A DNA stretch of 32,177 nucleotides from Pseudomonadota bacterium (lineage in GTDB: Bacteria; Bdellovibrionota_B; Oligoflexia; Oligoflexales; RGVZ01): NCBI GenBank assembly GCA_026390495.1, contig JAPLFV010000308.1, positions 22,332-54,508 on the forward strand, in the 5' to 3' direction. The first letter of the stretch is position 1; the number at the start of each line of letters is the position of its first letter. A program made the position numbers and the translations under genes. Positions 16,898 to 25,154 of the stretch are shown piece by piece. Under the pieces are notes generated by a model. The model searched no databases, was not told the DNA's origin, and saw nothing but the letters and a program-made list of their open reading frames with translations.

Positions 16898-17329
16898 ATG
16901 AAGACAGTTAGTGTTAAGCCTGCTGATGTAAAAAAGCAGTGGACCATTGTAGATGCTACAGGCCAAACTTTGGGTCGTTTATCGACAGAAGTTGCCAGAA
17001 TTTTAAGAGGGAAGCACAAAGCTAATTTCGCTCCTCATATCGATGGCGGCGATTTTGTAGTGGTTGTGAATGCTGAGAAAGTTAATATGAGTGGCCTTAA
17101 GCTCTCAAATAAATTTTATTTTCACCATACTGGTTGGATTGGCGGAATTAAAGCCATCTCAGCTCAAGATGTGATCGCATCTAACCCAGAGCGCGTTCTA
17201 ACATCAGCCATCAAAGGTATGCTTCCGAAGTCTAAATTGGGACGCAAAATGAGTAATCATTTGAAAGTTTATTCTGGAACAGATCATCCTCATAAGGCGC
17301 AGAACCCTGTGCCTATGCCAACTCGCTAA
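16898..17329 (+). CDS. rplM: 50S ribosomal protein L13
   Basis: L13 is an early-assembly protein of the large ribosomal subunit that binds 23S rRNA. The 143-residue length is typical. Diagnostic segments include D-A-T-G-Q-T-L-G-R-L-S-T near the N-terminus, R-G-K-H-K and F-A-P-H-I-D-G-G-D-F-V-V-V-V-N, then the basic M-L-P-K-S-K-L-G-R-K-M region and the L-K-V-Y-S-G-T-D-H-P-H end. It is the first gene of the two-gene rplM-rpsI unit; only 12 bases separate it from rpsI. A long leader after a strong promoter could allow autogenous control, as known for L13 in E. coli; I see no specific binding structure. Confidence 0.98.
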   Translation: MKTVSVKPADVKKQWTIVDATGQTLGRLSTEVARILRGKHKANFAPHIDGGDFVVVVNAEKVNMSGLKLSNKFYFHHTGWIGGIKAISAQDVIASNPERVLTSAIKGMLPKSKLGRKMSNHLKVYSGTDHPHKAQNPVPMPTR

Positions 17330-17341
17330 GGAGAATTATAA

Positions 17342-17743
17342 ATGGCAACTTCGAAATCAAAACCAATCCATGCAGTTGGCAAACGTAAGACAGCTATTGC
17401 ACGTGTTTGGATGAAGCCTGGTAAAGGCGCAATTGTTGTAAATAAGAGAACTATCGACGAGTACTTTCTTCGTCCAACTTCAAAAATGATTGTCCGTCAG
17501 CCTCTTGAGCTTGCTGGAGTCACTGAAGGGTTTGATATAACTGTGAACGTTATCGGCGGTGGATTAACAGGCCAAGCCGGTGCTATCCGTCATGCTTTAA
17601 GTCGTGCGTTGGCAGCGATGAGTCCAGAGAATCGTAAGATTCTAAAGGATGAAGGTCTTGTTTCTCGTGATGCTCGTAAGAAAGAGCGTAAGAAATACGG
17701 TCTTAAATCTGCTCGAAGAAGATTCCAGTTCTCGAAACGTTAA
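17342..17743 (+). CDS. rpsI: 30S ribosomal protein S9
   Basis: S9 is a small-subunit protein whose basic C-terminal tail reaches the P-site tRNA. The product is 133 residues, near the norm. It shows [11 protein letters not shown], the [19 protein letters not shown] core and the conserved end F-Q-F-S-K-R, with K-R as the last residues as expected. The ATG follows AAGGAG by eight bases. It is the distal gene of the rplM operon and is followed 20 bases later by a strong hairpin terminator. Confidence 0.98.
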   Translation: MATSKSKPIHAVGKRKTAIARVWMKPGKGAIVVNKRTIDEYFLRPTSKMIVRQPLELAGVTEGFDITVNVIGGGLTGQAGAIRHALSRALAAMSPENRKILKDEGLVSRDARKKERKKYGLKSARRRFQFSKR

Positions 17744-17763
17744 TATTTCCGGATTTCAGATTC

Positions 17764-17802
17764 AAAGCCCATTGCTGTCACAAGCAATGGGCTTTTTCTT
17801 TT
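17764..17802 (+). terminator. intrinsic terminator of rplM-rpsI
   Basis: An 11-bp perfect stem, AGCCCATTGCT (17766-17776) and AGCAATGGGCT (17783-17793), with a six-base loop, is followed by a T-rich run. It begins 20 bases after the rpsI stop and is the clearest terminator in the window. Confidence 0.92.
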
Positions 17803-17873
17803 AACCTAGATCAACACTGAAAAATTGTTGAGGGCCCAATATCTTAGGTAGGGCCATTGTTGTCCAAGCGCGC

Positions 17874-18653
17874 TTAAAGAGGCCCCTTGTATTTGTCTAA
17901 AGGATGAATCATGGGCTCTCGTTTTTGCCTTCGGATAGGACTCATGGCTTTTAGAAGTCTAAAGAGAAAGGGGCCTTTGCGAGGAGTATTCGCCTTTCTT
18001 ATATCCCTTTCTTCCCTTTGATTCGTTTTATCAATCCACACCAGATCCATTGCGGCTGGCTTCCTAAAATTCATGACCTTCCACTGATCAGAGGTCATTT
18101 CCAGGACCTCTACTATTTCTAACCCTCGGGGACGCTTTTGAGGAGATTCAGTTGCACACGGTAGTTCTGGACTCAAGACCTCTTTGACGGGGAAACTTTT
18201 CGAAAGGTGGCTTGGGATATCTCCACAAACGATTAAAAGGTCTGGATTCAACCGAGCCAAAATGAATTCCAAAATCCAATTCAATGGATGGTTATCGGAT
18301 TCATGTGTATCCAATTTTTCTTTGTGTGGATGATCGATTCGCATCAGGAATCTTTGAAAAGTCCCGGAGTCACATTCTAGTAAAACGAGCGACTGGAATT
18401 TCTGACCTTGATCAGATTCACTTTCTAAGATCCATTTCCCAATTTGGAAAATCCCACTTTTATCGTAGGCTCGTCGACTTGAGCGCTTGGGTTTAGCGTC
18501 GTAAAAGGAGAATCTATTCGATTTGCAAATCTGCAGGCATTCTCGTGCAAATTCCTTATGTTGATCCTCCCAGTAGTCCTCATGAACCCATTTGAAAGGC
18601 TTGCAAGAAATCGATGTTGCAGCTTTGCCTATGATTGATGCTATACTATCCAT
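17874..18653 (-). CDS. unrecognised protein, 259 residues
   Basis: I do not recognise this protein. The reading frame is open for 259 codons and starts at an ATG at 18653; no strong RBS precedes it, so the start is uncertain. There is no signal peptide or membrane helix, so it is probably cytoplasmic. A central hydrophobic stretch (about 125-145: N-W-I-L-E-F-I-L-A-R-L then L-L-I-V-C-G-D-I) looks like a Rossmann-type strand and loop. The last 50 residues are very basic, with clusters such as R-R-Q-K-R, suggesting nucleic acid or membrane contact. It faces the bactofilin gene head to head and converges with rpsI beyond that gene's terminator. That it is a real gene is supported by its length and by the lack of a competing long frame. 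Confidence 0.6.
   Translation of the reverse strand: MDSIASIIGKAATSISCKPFKWVHEDYWEDQHKEFARECLQICKSNRFSFYDAKPKRSSRRAYDKSGIFQIGKWILESESDQGQKFQSLVLLECDSGTFQRFLMRIDHPHKEKLDTHESDNHPLNWILEFILARLNPDLLIVCGDIPSHLSKSFPVKEVLSPELPCATESPQKRPRGLEIVEVLEMTSDQWKVMNFRKPAAMDLVWIDKTNQREERDIRKANTPRKGPFLFRLLKAMSPIRRQKREPMIHPLDKYKGPL
18617..18647 (+). promoter_or_regulatory. possible promoter of the bactofilin-Nudix-lipoprotein genes
   Basis: TTGCAG (18617-18622) and TATACT (18642-18647) are separated by 19 bases, about 65 bases before the bactofilin ATG. The boxes lie within the start of the divergent gene, and the spacing is longer than ideal. Confidence 0.28.
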
Positions 18654-18711
18654 AGAAATAGCTTATCACATTTGTCGCATTTATATTCGAGAGAACCATC
18701 AGGGAGGACTT

Positions 18712-19263
18712 ATGTTTGGTCATGATAAAACAAATTCAAATGGCAATTCTAAAAGGGGTGCACAGGCCAAGGATTTGGGAGTGACTATACTAACTTCTGG
18801 GTGTCATTTTACAGGAAAGCTTTACTGTAGAGGAGCAACGAGGATAGGTGGGACTATTGAAGGGCAGGTCATTGCAGAAGGACTTTTAGTCATTGAGGAT
18901 GAGGCAGTCATTACTGGCGAAGTCGATGCTGAAGACATTGTGATTCATGGCAAAGTTGAAGGTAAAATCAATGCCCGAAACCGAATAGAATTTTGCTCGA
19001 CTGCTGATGTGCACGCAGAAGTCTCAACACCAAGTTTGATTGTTCATGACGGCGCTCTATTCAATGGCCGAACCGTGATGACAAAGAAAGTAGCCGATCA
19101 GTCGAAGACTGACCAAAAATCAGGGCACAAGTTTCAATTGACTGGTGGAAAAAAAGCAGACCCTAAAACGCCAGATCAAAATTCAAAGAGTTTACCAGAC
19201 ATTAAGGCCGCTAGGTTGATGGATGATCACAACAATCACTATGAACCAGAGCCAGCTATTTAA
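18712..19263 (+). CDS. bactofilin (DUF583) cytoskeletal protein
   Basis: Bactofilins polymerise without nucleotide into filaments that position cell-wall enzymes, stalk or motility factors. The ATG at 18712 follows a strong AGGGAGGA box; an upstream in-frame start at 18592 is antisense to the divergent gene and is rejected. Of 184 residues, about 25-125 form the right-handed beta-helix repeat region: G-C-H-F-T-G-K-L, T-R-I-G-G-T-I-E-G, V-I-T-G-E-V-D-A and V-E-G-K-I-N-A show the typical spaced Gly/hydrophobic pattern. The disordered, lysine-rich tail (about 130-184) is usual. Putative Nudix and lipoprotein genes follow on the same strand. Confidence 0.88.
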   Translation: MFGHDKTNSNGNSKRGAQAKDLGVTILTSGCHFTGKLYCRGATRIGGTIEGQVIAEGLLVIEDEAVITGEVDAEDIVIHGKVEGKINARNRIEFCSTADVHAEVSTPSLIVHDGALFNGRTVMTKKVADQSKTDQKSGHKFQLTGGKKADPKTPDQNSKSLPDIKAARLMDDHNNHYEPEPAI

Positions 19264-19304
19264 ATTATATCCAAGTAACTTGTGCGACCGAAATTATCGC
19301 CACT

Positions 19305-19886
19305 ATGAAGCTAAAAAGTCGATTGCCTGTCGCTAAAGGGCTCAGTCCAATCCATGTAGATTGGGAGGATGGGCCTTTTAAAGGAACACGGGCACCTAGT
19401 GCGGTTATGGTGCTTCTGGTCGAATACGATCACTTGCGAGAGGCAGAAGTCGTATTAATTCGAAGGGCGACTAATTTAAGCAGCCATCGTGGTCAGATTG
19501 GTTTTCCTGGCGGAAGACGTGAAATTCAAGACCCCTCTCCCGTTGCGACCGCTCTCCGTGAAGCCCAAGAAGAGATCGGGCTTAACCCTAGAAAAGTAGA
19601 AATATTAGGTCAAATTCAAAATGTTGCATCCATCGATGGCTCATTTGTTAAACCAATTTTAGGACGGATTAATGCCGATGATTTAGTATTGAAGGCAAAT
19701 CCGGATGAGGTTCAATCGATACACTTGATTCCCTGGACACAGTTGTCGTCTCAGAACTGTCGACAGTTTCAATTTAATATGTTTGGATGTTGGCGCAATA
19801 GCTTTCAATATGATTGTGGCTCAATCATGGTTTGGGGTTTATCTGCGCAGATGCTGCACCTTTTTGATTTTGGAGATTTGGCATGA
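19305..19886 (+). CDS. Nudix hydrolase of the CoA pyrophosphatase (NudL/NUDT7) type
   Basis: This 193-residue enzyme should split CoA or a related nucleotide, with Mg2+ or Mn2+ as cofactor, in the cytosol. The NudL-type signature is clear: S-S-H-R-G-Q-I-G-F-P-G-G directly before the Nudix box, and A-L-R-E-A-Q-E-E-I-G-L with the catalytic R-E-x2-E-E. The ATG at 19305 lies 41 bases after the bactofilin stop, with no strong RBS. Its stop overlaps the next gene's ATG (ATGA), so they are coupled. Another nucleoside diphosphate substrate cannot be excluded. Confidence 0.87.
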   Translation: MKLKSRLPVAKGLSPIHVDWEDGPFKGTRAPSAVMVLLVEYDHLREAEVVLIRRATNLSSHRGQIGFPGGRREIQDPSPVATALREAQEEIGLNPRKVEILGQIQNVASIDGSFVKPILGRINADDLVLKANPDEVQSIHLIPWTQLSSQNCRQFQFNMFGCWRNSFQYDCGSIMVWGLSAQMLHLFDFGDLA

Positions 19887-20230
19887 ATCGTCTTGTGAGG
19901 GGTGGATTGTTTATAGTTTTGGCTTTTTTATCTTCGTGTACTCAAGAGACCCAAAATAAGATTAATCGGTCTCTGCAAAATTGGACCGGAACTAATGGAG
20001 TCGTGGACGTTGTATCTGCCGAGGGAAAAGTCATCTATAGATGGATTAAAGTTGATAAACTTTCTACAGCTGAAGCAACTGGCGAGCGAGGAACTGCTAG
20101 GGCATATCGATTTGGGTATGGATATTTTGATTTGAACCAAAATTTTATTGCCGACGAAAATGAGAAAAAAGTCTATTTTGAGGTTGGTGACTACAATCAC
20201 TACGTTTTTTATGAGAGCCCTTTTCCTTAG
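19883..20230 (+). CDS. small lipoprotein of unknown function
   Basis: I do not recognise this 115-residue protein. It starts with an ATG overlapping the TGA of the Nudix gene. The leader ends with the lipobox L-S-S-C (Cys19), so the mature product of about 97 residues should be lipid-anchored. It contains two aromatic-rich strands near the end (F-G-Y-G-Y-F-D-L and V-G-D-Y-N-H-Y-V-F-Y) and acidic D-E-N-E-K, suggesting a small beta-rich fold. The short length makes any function guess unwise. Confidence 0.72.
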   Translation: MNRLVRGGLFIVLAFLSSCTQETQNKINRSLQNWTGTNGVVDVVSAEGKVIYRWIKVDKLSTAEATGERGTARAYRFGYGYFDLNQNFIADENEKKVYFEVGDYNHYVFYESPFP

Positions 20231-20292
20231 TCGAGTTGATTCTTTAAAGCCTTCATTTTAGCGCACATATTTAGCTCATCATGGGCCAATCA

Positions 20293-21129
20293 TTATTGCG
20301 AAACCTGCTTGATAGCTTGATCTACAATTTTCATGTGAGCACGCCAAGGGAGGTCATGCCCCCCTGAGTTTATGTCTGTTTTAAATACTTTAAACTCCGA
20401 TGTTCTCAACTGATCGCTAAATGAGTTTGCCTGATTTACCGGCGCAAATGTGTCGTCGATGGCATGGTATAGATAGATCGATTTTGGCAGTCCATGGTTA
20501 TCCCAAGCAATAGATCTTGATTCCAAATAAGACTCGAGATCGTAGATACCACCGCCTAATATCAACCATTTGATTTTTTCAGAATTTGATTTTGCATAGA
20601 AAGACGCTGCAATTGTTCCTGTATCATAACCCCAACAACCTACAAGATTTTCAACTTTAGATTGCTTGACTGCAGCGTCGATGGCATTGAGCGAGTCGCG
20701 ACCTGAAAGGTCATCGGGTCCAATTGACCCTACATAATTTGGGCGATTGATTCCGATCACCTGAAAGCCGTTCTTTAAAAAAACTTGTCCAATCCATCCC
20801 TTGCAAAACTCAGTAGGAGAAAAGCCAGCATCAAAACGGTGGAAAGCTATAACCGTTTGTACGGGTTGAGACGTTGAATCCGATTTTTTAGCTGCGGGAC
20901 TACAAAGAATCCATTGTGCTAAAAAAGTTTTTGCAACTGGTAAAGATTTGCCACCTGGCTGGTAGTTTGCTTGACCTGTTCGACTTACAAAATCCGTAAT
21001 TGAAATCTCAGAGGAATCTTCAGATTTGATTTGTATATTGGACCGATCATCTGTTTTTGCGGGAGTAGCACAATTCGTCAGTTGAAACATAGCCGATAAA
21101 GATAGAATTAATCGTTTAAAATGAACCAT
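20293..21129 (-). CDS. alpha/beta-hydrolase-fold lipoprotein with Asp at the nucleophile position
   Basis: This 279-residue protein starts at the ATG at 21129, preceded by GGAG at nine bases; the upstream in-frame start is a TTG. The leader ends at L-T-N-C (Cys20), a plausible lipobox. The body has alpha/beta-hydrolase landmarks similar to dienelactone hydrolases: a strand leading to the elbow G-Y-D-T-G (Asp169), an acid in D-D-T-F-A-P-V (Asp225/226) and a His in G-G-H-D (His258). The usual serine or cysteine of the elbow is aspartate here, as in epoxide hydrolases and haloalkane dehalogenases, so it may act through an alkyl-enzyme ester or have lost activity. It is divergent from the secreted protease gene, with about 110 bases between the starts. 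The substrate is unknown. Confidence 0.78.
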   Translation of the reverse strand: MVHFKRLILSLSAMFQLTNCATPAKTDDRSNIQIKSEDSSEISITDFVSRTGQANYQPGGKSLPVAKTFLAQWILCSPAAKKSDSTSQPVQTVIAFHRFDAGFSPTEFCKGWIGQVFLKNGFQVIGINRPNYVGSIGPDDLSGRDSLNAIDAAVKQSKVENLVGCWGYDTGTIAASFYAKSNSEKIKWLILGGGIYDLESYLESRSIAWDNHGLPKSIYLYHAIDDTFAPVNQANSFSDQLRTSEFKVFKTDINSGGHDLPWRAHMKIVDQAIKQVSQ

Positions 21130-21238
21130 ATGTCGGTACTCCAAAAAATAGTTGACTGGCTGGCCAATCGGAGATAGCCTTCTCCTTAAGACATCTTACA
21201 CATTTTTATTCGTTGAGAGATACCAAATGGAGGGTACT

Positions 21239-22132
21239 ATGAGGGTACTTTTGGGAACAGGGGTAGTTCTAGCCTTTTTATTGAACTCAGGACTCGCTTT
21301 GGCGGAGGATCGGGTTATTTATGGGACAGATGACCGAAAGGATTTGTTTGATCCTGCAAATGACGCTGCTCTCGTGACACTGGCGAAAAGTACCGCAATT
21401 CTTGTGAAAGATAGCGAGTTGATTAGAAATCCGTCATTTCCAAATGAAATTGGACTTTCAACAAGAACCCTTAAAGACGTATTGGGAGTTTGCTCGACTG
21501 AACGTTTTGCAAACCAGCCAAGTCCTGGTTTTTGTTCTGGATTTTTAGTTGGTGCGGATACCTTTGTGACAGCGGGGCACTGCATTAAAAGTGCGTCTGA
21601 CTGTGCTGCAACCGCGATTGTGTTCGATTTTGGTTATGACGCGGAAGGCAAAAGCTTAGCGACCGTGTCTAAAAATAGTGTCTATAAATGTGCAAGTGTC
21701 GTAAGCAGAGAGCTTCAGTCGGGGCGCGGTCGTGACTATGCTGTTCTTAAGCTAGATCGTCCTGTTGAGGGGCGAGAACCTGTAGTCGTTCGTAAGAATG
21801 GGTCGGCATCCGAAAATGATTCCATTGCTGTTATCGGTCACCCTTCTGGATTACCAACTAAGATATCTGATAATGCAAAAGTCCGGTCGAATTCTGATAA
21901 ATTGCCTTATTTGGTGGCCAATTTGGACACCTACCAAGGAAATTCTGGGTCCGCGGTATTCAATTCTTTGACTGGCGAGGTTGAGGGAATTTTAGTCCGA
22001 GGAGAAACTGATTTTGATTATGACTCTGCTGGATCTTGCAGAAAATCCAAAGTTTGTTTAGAGGACGGGTGTCGAGGAGAAGATGTGACTAAATCTTCTG
22101 TTTTTGCAAGCTTCCTTCCAACAGTAGACTGA
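21239..22132 (+). CDS. secreted trypsin-like serine protease (S1 family)
   Basis: This 297-residue extracytoplasmic protease starts at the ATG at 21239, chosen because GGAGGG lies four bases upstream. The signal peptide ends near L-A-L-A-E (about 22). The catalytic triad is visible: His114 in T-A-G-H-C, Asp166 in R-D-Y-A-V-L and Ser236 in G-N-S-G-S. The overall layout resembles bacterial S1B/V8-like enzymes more than trypsin itself. Cysteine pairs (C-S-T near residue 84, C-S-G near 98, C-I-K-S and others) suggest disulphides. A clean terminator follows. Its role could be proteolysis of external or periplasmic protein. Confidence 0.88.
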   Translation: MRVLLGTGVVLAFLLNSGLALAEDRVIYGTDDRKDLFDPANDAALVTLAKSTAILVKDSELIRNPSFPNEIGLSTRTLKDVLGVCSTERFANQPSPGFCSGFLVGADTFVTAGHCIKSASDCAATAIVFDFGYDAEGKSLATVSKNSVYKCASVVSRELQSGRGRDYAVLKLDRPVEGREPVVVRKNGSASENDSIAVIGHPSGLPTKISDNAKVRSNSDKLPYLVANLDTYQGNSGSAVFNSLTGEVEGILVRGETDFDYDSAGSCRKSKVCLEDGCRGEDVTKSSVFASFLPTVD

Positions 22133-22159
22133 TACAGTTAATTCCTTCGAGTAAAAATG

Positions 22160-22191
22160 GAGCATACCGAATATAGGTGTGCTCTTTTTTT
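22160..22191 (+). terminator. intrinsic terminator of the protease gene
   Basis: GAGCATACC (22160-22168) and GGTGTGCTC (22176-22184) pair, with one mismatch or G-T pair, around a seven-base loop and are followed by seven Ts. It lies 28 bases after the protease stop codon. Confidence 0.85.
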
Positions 22192-22313
22192 ATGTTGATA
22201 GGCAGATATTGCTCGTTTGTTCGTCAAAAGTTTTTAACTTTATAGCTAGGTAATTTATTCCGGCCGCCGATAACGGCATCAATGGATTATGATATTAGTA
22301 AATCATTGTTCGT

Positions 22314-22335
22314 GATCGGCGTTGAAAACGCCATC
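22314..22335. promoter_or_regulatory. inverted repeat in the sucB leader region
   Basis: GGCGTT-GAA-AACGCC (22318-22332) is a perfect 6-bp-arm hairpin, extended by GAT/ATC flanks to 22314-22335. It sits about 125 bases before the sucB ATG, in the 326-base gap after the protease gene. Apart from the terminator, this repeat and a weak promoter, I see nothing in that gap. It could be an operator for a TCA-cycle regulator, or chance. Confidence 0.35.
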
Positions 22336-22408
22336 ATTTTAATAGAGTATGTGTTGGCATAAATCTTTTTGATTGAATCGCATAAAAAAATTTTGTTTTG
22401 ATAGACGT

Positions 22409-22436
22409 TTGTTGTGTGGGTTTGAGTGTTTATAAA
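22409..22436 (+). promoter_or_regulatory. possible promoter of sucB-lpd-sucA
   Basis: TTGTTG (22409-22414) and TATAAA (22431-22436) are separated by 16 bases. The -10 match is good and the -35 is fair. The RBS AAAAGGAG follows, seven bases before the ATG. Confidence 0.35.
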
Positions 22437-22458
22437 AATTGGTTAAAAGGAGTACGAA

Positions 22459-23730
22459 ATGGCGGTTGAAGTAAAGATGCCTAATGTTGGTGAATCTGTT
22501 CAAGAAGGCGTGATTCATAAATGGCGCGTAAAGAGCGGAGACTTTGTCAATCGCGATGATGTATTGGTGGAATTAGAAACGGATAAAGCTACGGTCGAGG
22601 TTGTCGCCGAGAATTCAGGGGTAATTACAATCGTAAAAAAACAAGGTGAGACTGTCGCCGTCGGTGATGTCATGGCTTCATTAGATACCGATGCAAAAGG
22701 TTCGACGGCTGCGAAGGAGAGTACACCGGCTTCTTCAAAACCGAGTGAAAAAGCTGAAGTCAAGCTACCTCCGCCTCCAACATCATCATCAACGGCACCG
22801 GCTGCACAATCGGATCTGAGTCCTGCAGCTAGAAGAATTACGGAAGAGCTTGGCGTAAATCCTTCACAAATTGTAGGCACCGGGAAAGATGGTCGATTGA
22901 CTAAAGGTGATGTAATTGCGCATGTGGAAAGTGGTTCGTCAAAACCTCAATCAGGTTCAAACCAAGCTAATGCTGCATCACAACCCTCTCCTGTAAAAGC
23001 TTCATTGGGATCGTCCGCGATATTAGGTGCGCGTAGCGAACGTCGAGAACCTATGTCAATGATTCGAAAGCGAACCGCTGAGAGGCTAGTAAAAGCTCAA
23101 GAGACAGCCGCAATTTTGACGACTTTCAATGAAATCGACATGACCAACGTCATGAAGCTGCGGAACGATTACAAAGATAAATTTAAAGAGAAATATGGAG
23201 TCGGCCTTGGATTTATGAGTTTCTTTATGAAGGCTGCAATTGAAGCGTTAAAGACATTTCCAGCTGTGAATGGTTGGATTGAAGGTAACGAAATTGTCTA
23301 TCATGATTATTATGATATCGGAGTGGCGGTTTCCTCGAATCGAGGACTCGTCGTTCCAGTTGTTAGAAATGCTGAAAGACTTTCAGTAGCCGAGTTAGAA
23401 ATGGCTGTTGGTGATTACGGTAAAAGAGCAAAAGACGGAAAACTTACTATTGATGAAATGACGGGTGGCACGTTTACCGTATCAAATGGTGGAGTTTTTG
23501 GCTCGTTGATGTCGACACCGATTCTCAATCCTCCTCAAAGTGCAATTTTGGGTATGCATAAAATTCAAGAACGGCCCGTTGTTGTAGGGGGTCAAATAGT
23601 TATTAGACCCATGATGTATGTCGCTCTGTCTTATGATCACCGGATCATCGATGGCCGAGAGTCAGTAGGCTTCTTGGTAAAAATTAAAGAATGTGTCGAA
23701 GATCCTTCGCGCATTTTAGTGGGAGTTTAA
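22459..23730 (+). CDS. sucB: dihydrolipoyllysine succinyltransferase, E2 of 2-oxoglutarate dehydrogenase
   Basis: SucB is the core of the 2-oxoglutarate dehydrogenase complex; it passes the succinyl group to CoA through a lipoyl arm. The 423-residue protein has three regions. The N-terminal lipoyl domain (1-78) has E-T-D-K-A with Lys43 as the lipoylated residue. A Pro/Ala/Ser-rich linker leads to the E3-binding domain (about 118-155: L-S-P-A-A-R-R and G-T-G-K-D-G-R-L). The catalytic domain has D-H-R and D-G in [10 protein letters not shown], and V-P-V-V-R-N-A-E upstream. The RBS AAAAGGAG lies seven bases upstream. A succinyl rather than acetyl role is inferred from the adjacent lpd and sucA. 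The order sucB-lpd-sucA differs from the common sucA-sucB-lpd. Confidence 0.95.
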   Translation: MAVEVKMPNVGESVQEGVIHKWRVKSGDFVNRDDVLVELETDKATVEVVAENSGVITIVKKQGETVAVGDVMASLDTDAKGSTAAKESTPASSKPSEKAEVKLPPPPTSSSTAPAAQSDLSPAARRITEELGVNPSQIVGTGKDGRLTKGDVIAHVESGSSKPQSGSNQANAASQPSPVKASLGSSAILGARSERREPMSMIRKRTAERLVKAQETAAILTTFNEIDMTNVMKLRNDYKDKFKEKYGVGLGFMSFFMKAAIEALKTFPAVNGWIEGNEIVYHDYYDIGVAVSSNRGLVVPVVRNAERLSVAELEMAVGDYGKRAKDGKLTIDEMTGGTFTVSNGGVFGSLMSTPILNPPQSAILGMHKIQERPVVVGGQIVIRPMMYVALSYDHRIIDGRESVGFLVKIKECVEDPSRILVGV

Positions 23731-23732
23731 AT

Positions 23733-25133
23733 ATGGCAAATTTTGATGTGGTGTTTATTGGCGGAGGCCCAGCAGGCTATACAGGAGCGATTCGCGCTGG
23801 GCAACTGGGTCTAAATGTCGCTTGCATTGAATCGCGCGGCTCCCTAGGCGGAACATGCTTAAATGTGGGATGTATCCCGTCAAAGGCGCTCTTACAATCG
23901 AGCGAGAATTATCATCAGGTCAAGCATAAATTTTCTGAGCATGGAATTCAAATTGGTAAGCTTGAATTTGACGTCGCTCAAATGTTAAAGAGAAAAGATG
24001 GGATTGTGTCGGGATTAACGAAGGGAATTGAAGGTCTCCTTAAGAAAAATAAAGTGACCTACATCAAAGGTAAAGCCAGTTTCGTCAATCCAAACACTGT
24101 TAAAGTTGCATTGACTGATGGCGGGAGTGAGGAACATACAGCTAAGAACTTCGTTATCTCAACTGGCTCTTCACCGATCGAGTTAAGATCAATTGCTCCC
24201 TTTGATGGGAAGGACATTGTTAGTTCTACTGAAGCGCTGACGTTTGACAAAGTTCCTGAACATTTGGTTGTTGTTGGCGCAGGTGTCATTGGTCTTGAGA
24301 TGGGTAGTGTTTGGATGCGCTTAGGAGCGAAAGTCACTGTCATCGAAGCACTTGATCGTGTTTTACCTCCCATGGATGGCGCAGTATCTGTCGAAATGAA
24401 AAAAATTCTTGAGAAGCAAGGAATGAATTTTCTGTTGGGTTGTAAATTACTAAAGGCTGAAAAATCTGGAAAGTCTTTAAAAGTAACATATGAACAGGAA
24501 GGAAAATCCAAAGATTTAAGTTGCGATAAAGTATTGGTTGCGGTTGGGCGTCGGGCCTATACAGATGGATTGGGTTTAGAAAATGTTGGAATCGCTACGC
24601 GCAAAGATGGAAAAATTGATGTTAATCACCACTATCAAACATCCGTTGCTCATATCCGTGCGGTAGGGGACGTTATAGATGGTCCAATGCTTGCTCATAA
24701 AGCTGATGAAGAAGGCGTGGCTGTTGCGGAATTGATTGCTGGAAAGCCTGGGCACGTGAATTATCAGGCGATTCCCAATGTTGTATATACATGGCCGGAG
24801 GTGGCGTCTGTCGGCTCTACAGAAGAAGAGCTAAAGGCCAAAGGAGTGGACTATAAAGTGGGCAAAATCCCATTTATGGCAAATGGACGTGCTCGATGTT
24901 TTGGCGAAACCGATGGATTCGTAAAGATTATAGCGGACGCAAAATCCGACAAAATTATCGGTGCGCATATTATTGGTCCAAATGCTTCTGAGCTGATTGC
25001 AGAACTTGTGATTGGAGTCGAATTTTCAGCATCTGCAGAAGATATTGGTCGCAGCAGCCATGCCCATCCGACACTTGCGGAAGTTATGAAAGAGGCGGCA
25101 TTGGCAGTAGACAAACGAGCTCTTAATTTTTGA
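23733..25133 (+). CDS. lpd: dihydrolipoyl dehydrogenase, E3
   Basis: E3 reoxidises the dihydrolipoyl arm of E2 and passes electrons to NAD+. The ATG at 23733 is two bases after sucB's stop and seven after GGGAG; a 14-residue longer in-frame form lies inside sucB and is rejected. The 466-residue protein has the FAD site G-G-G-P-A-G-Y-T-G-A (10-19), the redox pair Cys42/Cys47 in G-T-C-L-N-V-G-C, the NAD site G-A-G-V-I-G-L-E-M-G, the second FAD strand V-G-D-V-I, and C-terminal H-A-H-P-T-L-A-E, which supplies the catalytic His/Glu. Its length is typical of the family. It serves the 2-oxoglutarate complex here and might be shared with pyruvate dehydrogenase. Confidence 0.96.
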   Translation: MANFDVVFIGGGPAGYTGAIRAGQLGLNVACIESRGSLGGTCLNVGCIPSKALLQSSENYHQVKHKFSEHGIQIGKLEFDVAQMLKRKDGIVSGLTKGIEGLLKKNKVTYIKGKASFVNPNTVKVALTDGGSEEHTAKNFVISTGSSPIELRSIAPFDGKDIVSSTEALTFDKVPEHLVVVGAGVIGLEMGSVWMRLGAKVTVIEALDRVLPPMDGAVSVEMKKILEKQGMNFLLGCKLLKAEKSGKSLKVTYEQEGKSKDLSCDKVLVAVGRRAYTDGLGLENVGIATRKDGKIDVNHHYQTSVAHIRAVGDVIDGPMLAHKADEEGVAVAELIAGKPGHVNYQAIPNVVYTWPEVASVGSTEEELKAKGVDYKVGKIPFMANGRARCFGETDGFVKIIADAKSDKIIGAHIIGPNASELIAELVIGVEFSASAEDIGRSSHAHPTLAEVMKEAALAVDKRALNF

Positions 25134-25154
25134 GTTTGAAAGGAAGATTTACTC

